This document shows, piece by piece, positions 55,530-64,000 of a DNA stretch of 64,000 nt. This stretch comes from Chlorocebus sabaeus. Its lineage: Eukaryota > Chordata > Mammalia > Primates > Cercopithecidae. The DNA lies in assembly GCF_047675955.1 (NCBI RefSeq), contig NC_132912.1, positions 17,458,500 through 17,522,499 on the forward strand, written 5' to 3'. Both the position numbers and the translations under genes were made by a program. Each line of letters opens with the position of its first letter. Position 1 is the stretch's first letter. Below the pieces are notes generated by a model, which did not search any database, was not told where the DNA came from, and was given only the letters and a program-made list of their open reading frames with translations.

Positions 55530-56580
55530 TTGCAGAGAAATGAGGAGAAATGGGGCAAGAGAGGAAGTGAAAAAGTTAGGAGGTTTCTGCAGGACTCCAC
55601 GAGAGAGAGATGATGGCAACTCCTTTTACTTGTCAGGATAGAATAGACTATGATGTGATAACAAACAACGTCAAGCTCTCAGTTGCTTACAAAACAAAAG
55701 TTTGTTTCTTGCCCATGAAATGCCCAGTGTATGTCTGGAGGCCCATCTAGGGCAGCTGTGCTCCATGTGGTTTAGGGCTTGTGATGTTCATTTTCTGTGT
55801 CAACTTCACTGGGCAAAGGGGTGCCCAGATAACTGGTAAAACATGATTTCTGGATGTGGCTGTGAAGGTATTTCTGGAACAGATGAGCATTTGAATCAGT
55901 GGATGGAGTAAAGGCTGCCCTCACCAACGTGGGTGGCAGCATCCAATCTGCTGAGCACTTGGATAGAACAAAAAAGTAGAGGAAGGGTGAGTTCAGTCTC
56001 GAGCTGGGACGTCATTTTCTCTTACCCTTGGACATTGGTGCTCCTGGTTCTAGGGCCTTCATATTCAGACTGGGACTTAAACTGTTGGCCCCCTGGTTTC
56101 CATCAAAGTCTCCTCAACCTTTGGGCTTAGACTGAACTACACCACTGGCTTTCCTGGGGCTCCAGCTTGGAGAAGGCAGGTCCTGGGACTTCTCAGCCTC
56201 CCCTAATTATGGGAGTTAATCCCTCGTAATAAATCTTTTGCTATCTCTCTGTTGCTTCTGTTTTTCTGGAGAACTCTGACTAATACAGCGATCCAAATTG
56301 CTTCAGTCTTATGGCACCTTCATTTCAATAACCTGCTTCCATAATTGATATGGCAGGAGAAGAACATGCTGGAAGGTCTTGCCCTGTATCCAAATGTTTG
56401 AGCCAGAATTACAATGCATCTTTAGCCAGAGCTGGTCACATGCCCCACCTGATTGCAACCTGGGAGTCAGAAATGAGCCACCCTCCTGTGTCCCCAGGGA
56501 GGAGATCTGACACAGGTGCGACTGGAGACTTCACCACACTTGTGTCCATCAGCGGGAAGAGAAGTGGACAGATTTGAGAT
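55530..56580 (+). repeat. ancient repeat split by an MLT2 LTR; includes duplicated block copy 2
   Basis: 55530-55850 is the partner of 49899-50213. The old repeat continues beyond the MLT2 LTR at 56288-56580 ('gcaggagaagaacatgctgg', 'agctggtcacatgcccc'), which shows the LTR was inserted into it. This copy keeps the full MLT2, so it is the less rearranged one. Confidence 0.65.
55789..56287 (+). mobile_element. MLT2-type ERVL solo LTR
   Basis: Starts 'tgtgatgttcattttctgtg' and ends 'gagaactctgactaataca'. Contains 'gtgcccagataactggtaaa', 'aacgtgggtggcagcatcca' and 'gaataaatctttt'-like text. Typical MLT2 organisation in forward orientation. Confidence 0.9.
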
Positions 56581-57256
56581 CCATTCTAGAGGCAAGACTG
56601 ACAGGACTTCATAGAAGATTGGATGTGGGAAGTGAGGGATAGGAAGGCATAAAGGTAAAGAAATAAACAAGACATTCATAACTAATTCTCCAATATTTCT
56701 CAGAAATGGTTTCTAAAAACACTGCCTGCAGAGTACACATGGGCTCACAAAAGTCCCTCTTAATCCTGATAGGATTTATCTCTCCCACCACTTCCTTCCC
56801 ACCTCCCTCTAGTTCAGTCTCCACGCATCACCCTCTGTGCTTTCTGAATGTATTATCATACTGTTCAAGGATTTGTTTATTTCCCATTTGCCATGTCTTT
56901 TATGCAGGCAGAACTGTTCATGAAGTGAATTACCAAGCCAACAATGCTTCGAATTATGATGGTGTTGCAGTACTGAATTGTGAAACTGTGACTGGTAGGC
57001 ACCAATAGGATTGTGTCTCCTATGCCTCTTCTTAAATCAGATAGATTATCTTTTTAAATAAAAACTCAGAACAGGTTTAGTTGGGCAAACTAAAATCACA
57101 GAAGATACATGGACACAAATGAGAGGATCTGGGGTAGAAGTGGAGGTGACAGAATGAAGTCCTGGGGACCAAGCAGGGTCTTTGGAGTCAGCAAGGCCAG
57201 TCTCTGAATCTGGACTCCACTCTCTGACTTTAGCTTTCAAACTTTGGGATTGCCTT

Positions 57257-57287
<31 letters not shown>

Positions 57288-57878
57288 TTACCCAATAGAG
57301 GAATTTTAGGAATTTAAGGGGGATGTGTATAAAAACACCTGACAAGTAGAAGTCAGTAAATAATTGTGTTCTTATTCTCTCAAAGTCATTATCACATTAT
57401 TTCCTCAAATCAGTTATTGTTATTGCCACAGAGGTAGGCAGCATCTCACACTGGTAAGAAGTCACCCAGTAATGAAAGGTACAGACAGGGAAGCCCTTTT
57501 AGTTATCTTTGCCTCTATACCTTCTCTGTCCCCTCCTTTTCATTTCAAAAGTCTTCAGAGTTTTCTTCTTTTTTTCATCTAAAGTCGTTCAAACTTGCTC
57601 CGAAAAGAGACCTTCTCAATTCTGGGATGAGAGAGGACACTAGCTGTGAGCAGATCCCATCTAAGAGGTTGGTGCACACCACAAATGAAGACGTTGAGTC
57701 CTTTTAAAAAAAATGCTGATTTGGGGACATCTCTCAGACAAGTCATAGGGGATTGAGAGAAATTGATCAAGGTGAAAGTAGAAATTGCAAAGACTCTGAA
57801 CCAGAAACAACATGGTGGCACAAGAGATGGCTGCAAGACAACGTGGGTTGATGTGTAAGCAAAGGAAGGATTACTGGG
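56581..57878. other. mostly unique sequence; one weak exon candidate
   Basis: Apart from the interval 56908-56994, a MIR-like segment near 57165-57230 and an A-run at 57257-57283, nothing is recognised. Frames up to 111 codons are unsupported. Confidence 0.45.
56908..56994 (+). CDS. weak candidate coding exon
   Basis: An 87-nt interval with acceptor 'catgtcttttatgcag' and donor ACTG|gtaggc. One frame is open (2 nt, 28 codons, 1 nt, phase-1 introns), containing RTVHEVNYQANNASNYDGV. The composition looks protein-like, but the donor is mediocre, the strand is opposite to the other exon candidates, and no partner exon was found. It could be a remnant of an old element. Confidence 0.2.
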
Positions 57879-58232
57879 TGACATGGTTTGACTGTGTCCC
57901 CATCCAAATCTCATCTTGAATTATAGCTTTCACAATTCCCACATGTTGTGGGAAGGACCCTGTTGGAGATAACTGAATCATGGGGGCAGTTTCCTCCATA
58001 CCATTCTCATGGTAGTGAATAAGTCTGATGGTTTTATAAGGGGAAACCCCATTCAGTTGATTCTCATTCTCTCTCTTGTCTACCACCATGTAAGACGTGC
58101 CTTTTGCCTTCTGCCATGATTGTGAGGCCTCCCCATCCACGTGGAACTGTGAGTCCATTAAATCTCTCTTTCTTCATGAATTACCCAGTCTCGGGTATAT
58201 CTTTATCAGCAGCATTAAAATTAACTAATACA
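57879..58232 (+). mobile_element. MST/THE1-type MaLR solo LTR
   Basis: Starts 'tgacatggtttgactgtgtc', ends 'attaactaataca', with 'ccaccatgtaagacgtgcc' and 'cattaaatctctctttctt' in place. Perfect 5-bp duplication CTGGG on both sides. Confidence 0.97.
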
Positions 58233-58526
58233 CTGGGGATCATATCACATCTTGCTGCAGGAGAGCTCCTTTCCAGGTAGAAGGCCAGGATATGAATGGA
58301 GAAGGACCCACCTAAAACTAACCAAGTTAGAAGTCTGAGCAGTTGAATCTAGGGAGAGAAAAAGAATAGGATTCAGTAGGGTTGCCAAGCAAACTCTAAG
58401 AACAAAAACCCTGGGACCAGATTCTTGCAGGCTCGAAGTATGAGTTCTGTTTCTGTCAATTCTGAGACTAAAAAAAATTTTTTTAATTTTATTCCAATTT
58501 TCTGTTGAAAGCACTTCTTAAAAACT

Positions 58527-58848
58527 TGCCAGGCACAGTGGTTCAAGCCTGTAATCCCAGCACTTTGGGAGGCGAAGGTGGGCGGATCATCTGATGTCGG
58601 GAGTTCAAGACCAGCCTGACCAACATGGAGAAACCCCATCTCTACTACAAATAAAAAATTAGCCGGATGTGGTAGTGTGTGCCTGTAATCCCAGCTACTC
58701 GGGAGGCTGAGGCAGGAGAATCACTTGAACCTGGGAGGCAGAGGTTGCAGTGAGCCAAGATCGCGCCATTGCACTCCAGCCTGGGCAACAAGAGCGAATA
58801 AACTCAAAAAAAACACACACACACACAAAAATAAACAAACAAACAAAC
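58527..58848 (+). mobile_element. AluS element
   Basis: Complete dimer with a mixed (CA)n/(AAAC)n tail. Duplication 'gaaagcacttctta' / 'gaaagcttctta'. Confidence 0.95.
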
Positions 58849-58860
58849 GAAAGCTTCTTA

Positions 58861-59659
58861 CCAGAATTAGCTGAAACAGAAAAAAAGGACCTGTTCACAT
58901 CAGAACTGCCAAACTCTACAATTGAACTTGCCCCCAAAGAGACAAGTCATGGGAGAGACCATGGCTACTACCCTCATGGTGTTCTGCTAGAACTCTGTAG
59001 TCAGCTTAGCATGAGAAGCCTCCGACCCATGCACGGAGATGGCTCTAACGGTTCTGCCAATGCTTCTCTAATTGCTCCATTAGAAGATCACAATCTCTGC
59101 TCACATGTCACTGTGCAGGATTATTTTTCTGCCCACTTGTAGCATTTGTCACATCTTGACAGCCCTCTCAATTCCCTGATCCATTGACATCTTGTCACAT
59201 GGCAAATCTGCAATAACGTAGCAATACAGCCCCTGGCATCCTATATTCCTATACCTGATGCATGAGGAGTGCTGGAAAAAAACTCATGCGGGTGGGTTGG
59301 TGCCTTGGTAAATTCATGGTGTCCAATTTGCAGGGCCTTTTATATACCTTGGCAATTCCATTACATGCCCAGTTCCCTCCACGGCTATACTAGGCATCCA
59401 CTGTTTCCTATTGTCTGCCTGTTCTCTGTACTCCTAACTTCTCATTTAACTGTGCTCCTTTTTCAGAGAAACAGGATGCAGGTGGATGAGCATTGGCCTG
59501 TAAGTACAAACCATCCTGACTTTCTATCTCAGAGAAAGAAATGTCTCCCCTCTCACAAAAGAATAATCCACCTGCCATCACATCCCTCTATCTCCTTTGA
59601 GATCCAGCCCATCCCTTGATTTTTGTTTCTCCTGAATCTTTCCCTTCTCCCTAACACGG
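58861..59659. other. mostly unique sequence
   Basis: No clear repeat; some pyrimidine-rich L2-like words. A 116-codon frame (59269-59619, +) has no support. Confidence 0.45.
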
Positions 59660-60720
59660 TCTCCTTTCCAAGCTCAATTCCATCTCAAAATCAAAAACAA
59701 ACAAAATCATCCATTCTGCTATGCTCCTTCATCTATTGCCTTACCTTTCATTCAGAGTGCAACCAACTCTTGTCCCTTTTCTTTACCTGCAAATCCACTA
59801 AACCATTGTTGGAAAGCATCACCAAGTCCAAGAGCTCTTTCAACATTTGCCACTTGACCCCTGAGGGTATGTGAACTGCTAACAACTCACTCAGTACCTG
59901 GCTTCCACCACAGTCCTCTCTTCTTGTCCTTTGACCTCTGACTACTCTTCAGGGTCCTTTCACAGGTTCTTTCTTGGGCCAGTGCATAAGAGTGGGTGTT
60001 TCCTATGAGTCTTCTTTTTCTGATGTGAATTTAAAGTAAGTGGCTAGTATTCAGTTTACTGGTGTTCCCTCATACACTGCCTCTATGTTTCGTGTCTTAG
60101 CCTGCTGGCTTCCTCTAAACATCTCTGCCAACATCTTTCCCCTTCAGCTCCATCCTCATTTCCTCCACGGTAGGTTGTCCTGTGTGCACATTTTTTTTTT
60201 CAGACGAAGTCTTGCCCTTGTCCCCCAGGCTGGAGTTAAATGGCGCATTCTCGGCTCAATGCAAGCTCTGCCTCCTGGGTTCAAGCGATTCTCCTGCCTC
60301 AGCCCCCTGAGTAGCTGGGATTATAGGCGCCTGCCACCAAGTCCGGCTAATTTTTATATTTTTAGCAGAGACGGGATTTCACCGTGTTGGCCAGGCTGGT
60401 CTCGAACTCCTGACCTCAAGTGATCTGCCTGCCTTGGCCTCCCAAAGTGCTGGGATTACAGGCGTGAGCCACCGCGCCCGGCCTCCTGTGCACATTTGAT
60501 CACATCATTTCCCTACTCAAAGACCTTCCATCTGCATCACTCTTGAGATGTGCTCTGTACTCCTTATTAACTGGGCATGCAAAACCATCCCCCGCCTGGC
60601 CCCTGCCTGTATTTGTTAACCATTAATTGGTGCCCATTTCCCTTTTTTAATTCCTTCCAGTCTTACGTTATGGCTTCTGGCTGCTTTTATTATTGGATTA
60701 CAGAATTTGTTTGTTTGGTA
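59660..60720 (+). repeat. long L2 LINE fragment, split by an Alu
   Basis: Forward L2 words in order: 'gtacctggcttccaccacag', 'ctctgccaacatctttcccc', then after the Alu 'gatcacatcatttccctact', 'caaagaccttccatctgcat' and 'cctggcccctgcctgtattt'. Corresponds to the end of the L2 ORF and the 3' side. Ancient and broken. Confidence 0.7.
60191..60483 (-). mobile_element. AluS element
   Basis: Complete inverted Alu. Duplication 'tcctgtgtgcaca' / 'tcctgtgcaca'. Confidence 0.96.
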
Positions 60721-60756
60721 CTGGCAACAAAGACTTTAGGCATGTTTTCATCACTT

Positions 60757-61186
60757 TGAAAATAGGCCATGGGTAATTAAGAAAAACAACACTAGGTGGC
60801 CATGGGTGACTAAGGGAAACACCCAATGTTCCCGGAATTCAAACAGAAAAACAATTCCAGAAACCCCCCCCCCCCCCCACGCCTCCATCCCGCGCACAAG
60901 CCCCAACCAATCAGAGTGAGATGCCTTGCTCAGGCCATGACAAGCCCCAATCATCTCGCGCCCCAAAGCTTTGTTTGAATTTCGCGCCCTAAAAGCTTTG
61001 TCTGAATTTGTAGTCTGTGCCTTTATAAGCAGCCTGTAACAAGCGCTCGGGGTCCCTTGGCCATCCTTGCGCACGAGGGACCCTGGCGCGCTAGAAATAA
61101 AAGTGTCTCTCCGCTATGATCTCGGTATTGAGTGGTCTCTCGCGGCGACCCCTGCCCAAAGTGGAGCTTTAACTTAGGTTCCAACA
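60757..61186 (+). mobile_element. class I ERV solo LTR with promoter-like elements
   Basis: TG start ('tgaaaataggccatggg') and CA end ('ttaggttccaaca') with a perfect 4-bp duplication ACTT on both sides, the class I (gammaretroviral) length. Contains a C-run of 17 (60865-60881), CCAAT ('accaatcagag'), a TATA-like 'ctttataagc', an AATAAA signal ('gaaataaaagt') and a CpG-rich U5. Subfamily not assigned. Confidence 0.9.
61020..61030 (+). promoter_or_regulatory. TATA-like element of the LTR
   Basis: 'ctttataagc' lies about 115 bases downstream of the CCAAT box and about 70 bases before the AATAAA signal, the usual LTR order. Whether it drives transcription cannot be told from sequence. Confidence 0.45.
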
Positions 61187-61435
61187 ACTTCAGTATGTTG
61201 GGGGGCGGGGGGAAATCTTTAATAAGGTTGGAAAGAAAAGATACACAAAAACAAGCAGTTCTGCTATCGCTGTTATCCACATATGGTTGATGTGCTTTTA
61301 AAAAATTATATCTGTATAAGTCATTCTTGAGTTGAAAGTGATCACTTTACAAGCCCCGCTGACAAGATTCCACAGAATAGCCAAAAACTTAAAGACTACA
61401 ATGGCTACTACTAAGTAAGAAAAATTAAGACTCTG

Positions 61436-61726
61436 GGCCGGGCATGGTGGCTCACGCCTGTAATCCCACACTTTGGGAGGCCGTGGCGGGTGGATCACCT
61501 GAGGTCAGGAGTTCAAGTGCAGGCTGGTCAACATGGCGAAATCCCGTCTCTACTGAAAATACAAAAATTAGCTAGGCGTGGTGGCACATGCCTGTAATCC
61601 CAGCTACTCAGGAGGCTGAGGCAGGAGAATCGCCTGAACCTGGGAGGCAGAGGTTGCAGTGAGCTAAGATTGCACCACTGCACTCCAGCCTGGGTGGCAG
61701 ACTCCATGTTTAAAAAAAAAAAAAAA
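61436..61726 (+). mobile_element. AluS element
   Basis: Complete dimer with small losses. Perfect duplication TTAAGACTCTG (61425-61435 and 61728-61738). Confidence 0.97.
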
Positions 61727-61738
61727 TTTAAGACTCTG

Positions 61739-63012
61739 ATAATGTGAAGAATGCCTCTTGAAGGAAACAAACTATTCAATCCCTACAAAATAATGCCAGA
61801 AGTGCTTACCAATCATCCACAAAGACCTCTAAAACATAGAATTGATGTCACCCTCTGCATATGACTCATAATTAATACAATCATGCAATCAGTCCCCTGG
61901 CCAAGTAAAACATCCCAAAGAATAATCTCCATATGGGTGACAAAGGAGTTTCAAGAATATCCCAAATTCTATTTATAGTGACCATAAGGGAGCTAAAACA
62001 GGATTGTGAATTTAAATGTAACACTTAAAACCAAATCAATGTTAGTCTCTGAAGAAAGAATGCTTTCATAGACAGGGAATATTATCAAAGAACAGAAAGC
62101 CCAACTCGTTATAAGATTCTTTCTGTAGACTTAGAAACACTATGTCCTCATTCCAGGGATGAGGAGCCAGGAGAGCATCCCAGCCGCCAGCATCCTGAAC
62201 ACTGTAGTGGGATGTAACAGGCTGACCTGCCCCTGGGACAGAGGCCACAGTCATTACCTGTGTTCCAACTTCCAGCTCATTAAGCAAAGTTCTAATTATA
62301 GTGTAGCCACCGCCCCCCCAACACACACACCCCATGTAGTTTTCCTGAGGGGGAAAGGCAAGCATCCTAAGTCTACTGCATGGTTTGAGTACTCTTTTTA
62401 ATTAACAAATTAATATTCTGGTTTATAAATCATCTTGTATGAATCTGGTTAACAAAAGTCTGCCTTCGTATGTCCATTCTCTCAGGAACTGATAAAATCA
62501 AGTTACGGTGCCTACAAAGATGAGGGCAGATTCTGGCTGCCTTTTAATTTCATCATTCACCGGATCTCTGTGCCAGAGAATGGTAAGTTCTGGAGATAAA
62601 ACAAAGTACAAGACAGTTTCTTTGCTGCCTTGAAGCAAACAGCCTGCTGGGGATGACAGACAAGTAAATACAATTACCATCTGAGCTTGCAGAATGAAAG
62701 CCGGCTATCTTCTGTAATCATATTAATTTCAAGAAACCATGATTCTGTGTTTTGGTGAATACCATTTAATTCAAAATAGAGGAACTTTTCCTAAAATGAC
62801 TTCATAGAACTTCATTCTTTTATCCACAAACATTGCAGGCAGCTTAAAATTGCAAAAATGTCTGCAAATAATCTCTGCTTAGTTGGCTTTTATTTGCCTT
62901 CAGTTACCCTCAATGAAGATTAATTAGCTAGTTCTCTGCTTCTGAGTCAGTTACCATAATGTATTTTGCCCTTCTACCATAGTTGAAAGATAGTTTTCAA
63001 CAATGTAAAAGC
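61739..63012. other. mostly unique sequence with one exon candidate
   Basis: An L2-like relic (minus) may span 62590-62690 ('gttctggagataaaacaaag', 'gatgacagacaagtaaat'). The remainder is unique. See the candidate exon at 62258-62344. Confidence 0.45.
62258..62344 (-). CDS. possible coding exon with low-complexity core
   Basis: An 87-nt minus-strand interval with a strong acceptor 'gcctttccccctcag' and good donor ACACAG|gtaatgac. One frame is fully open, 29 codons with phase-0 introns. The peptide starts ENYMGCVCWGGGG and ends LLNELEVGTQ. The first half is a (GT)n/(G)n run, which weakens the case. It cannot join directly in frame to 52800-52889 (phase 2), so another exon would have to lie between, or this is a decoy. 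Confidence 0.3.
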
Positions 63013-63311
63013 AGCCGGATGTGGTGGCTTACACCTGTAATCCCAGCATTTTGGGAGGCCGAGGTAGGGGAGGGTCTTGAGCCTAGGAGTTTGAGATCAA
63101 CCTGGGTAACTTAGTGAGACTCCTGTCTCTACATACAATTTAAAAATTAGCCAGATGTGGAGGTGGGTGTGTGCCTGTGGTCCCAGCTACTCAGGAAGCT
63201 GAGGTGGGAGGATTGCTTGAGCCTGGGAGATGGAGACTGCAGTACGCTTTGATTGCACCACTGCACTCCAGCCTGGATGACTGAGGGAGATTCTGTCTCA
63301 AAAAAAAAAAG
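63013..63311 (+). mobile_element. AluJ element
   Basis: Complete, strongly diverged dimer ('gcagccggatgtggtggctt' to an A-run), AluJ-type 'ggtcttgagcctaggagttt'. Confidence 0.94.
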
Positions 63312-63622
63312 GAAAATTGTAACTCTCATGCACATATAAAATGAATATATGTGAAAGCGTTTACTCATAATGAGGGAAGCAGTTCAAAGGAGAATGCAGA
63401 GCACCACCACCTTTACAGATCAGGAATATTAAGATGAATGTGCCAATAAAAGAACTGGCAGGGTGAGGGGCAGGGTGAGTCATTAGGACCTCTACCACGA
63501 AGGACATAATTTGCATATTTATGGACAAGAATTATTTTGCATTGCTATCAGTTAACTGCAACTCGGAGTTATCGAATAGCTCCCACAGGATCAGAATCCG
63601 ATAACTTAGAGGTGTGTGATCT
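63312..63622. other. unique sequence
   Basis: No repeat or gene recognised. Confidence 0.5.
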
Positions 63623-63623
63623 G

Positions 63624-63862
63624 GCCAGGTACAGTGGCTCATACCTGTAATCCAAGCACTTTGGGAGGCTGAAGTTGGTTGACTACCTAAGGTCAGAGTT
63701 TGAGACCAGCCTGGTTAACATGATGAAACCCCGTGTCTACTAAAAATACAAAACTTAGCCAGGCATGGTGGCACATACCTGTAATCCCAGCTACTCGGGA
63801 GGCTGAGGAAGGAGAGTTGCTTGAACCCAGGAGGTGGAGGTTGCAGTGAGCCGAGATCACAC
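63624..63862 (+). mobile_element. AluS element cut by another insertion
   Basis: Normal from 'ggccaggtacagtggctcat' to 'gagccgagatcacac', then stops in the right arm where a consensus Alu would continue 'cactgcactccag'. Confidence 0.93.
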
Positions 63863-64000
63863 TGAAAGGAGCTGGGCGCATTCCTCTAGCCCCGGGCTCA
63901 AGACTCCCTGAGCCTAGTACAAACACATTCCATCCTCCCATCCCACCACATATCGCCATATATCTCTCAAACTCCCTGAGCCCAGTATAAACACCACCTG
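63863..64000 (+). mobile_element. LTR-like element start, running off the window
   Basis: Begins with TG ('tgaaaggagctgggcgcatt') exactly at the Alu break. Contains two related units ('actccctgagcctagtac' and 'actccctgagcccagtat') about 68 bases apart, a U3-like pattern. The rest lies beyond 64000, so the class cannot be settled. Confidence 0.5.

Noticed and set aside
3245..63862. Pol III A/B boxes in Alu and MIR elements as RNA genes
   Set aside because: These are internal promoters of SINEs; no separate tRNA or small RNA gene with a proper fold was seen.

Overview
This is nuclear DNA of a primate, and the Alu elements point to an Old World monkey (macaque, baboon or vervet type). Most of the roughly 30 Alu elements are ordinary AluJ/S/Y copies. 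Three (40521, 41146, 53845 region) carry bases I associate with the cercopithecid AluYR group: 'ggctcaagcctg', 'gagacgggcgg' and 'gatccggccactg'. No bacterial, plasmid or phage feature is present.

The window is gene-poor and most of it looks intronic or intergenic. The best protein-coding signal is a pair of short minus-strand exons, 52800-52889 (90 nt) and 21071-21157 (87 nt). Both have good splice sites, both are multiples of three, and both have phase-2 introns on each side, so they join in frame. They suggest one minus-strand gene spanning at least 32 kb, with the repeat-rich DNA between them being intron. I do not recognise the protein. Two weaker exon candidates lie at 62258-62344 (minus) and 56908-56994 (plus).

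Layout: 1-9 kb holds MIR/L2 relics, an ERV LTR, three MaLR/ERVL LTRs and a nested pile of LTRs inside an older repeat. 9-20 kb is mostly unique AT-rich DNA with an L1 3' end, L2 relics and one Alu. 20-24 kb has two long purine tracts, the 87-nt exon and an L1 ORF2 relic. 24-33 kb has Alus, a Tigger MITE, an MST/THE1 LTR, L2, MER5A and antisense L1. 33-41 kb has an unusual Alu-Alu composite, an LTR-like block and an LTR7-family solo LTR. 41-48.2 kb is a decayed two-LTR endogenous retrovirus that landed in an AluJ and was later hit by an AluYR (5' LTR), an inverted LTR7 (3' LTR) and two internal Alus. 48-56.6 kb is Alu- and LTR-dense and includes the 90-nt exon and an intra-window duplication. 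56.6-64 kb has an MST LTR, a long L2, a promoter-like class I LTR at 60757-61186, more Alus, and at the right edge the start of an LTR-like element inside an Alu.

All open frames of 60-190 codons in the window lie in repeats, in low-complexity tracts or in unique DNA without splice or codon support, and are not called as genes. The value of the window lies in the two-exon gene signal, the datable nesting order of transposable elements, and several short duplications and template-switch scars.
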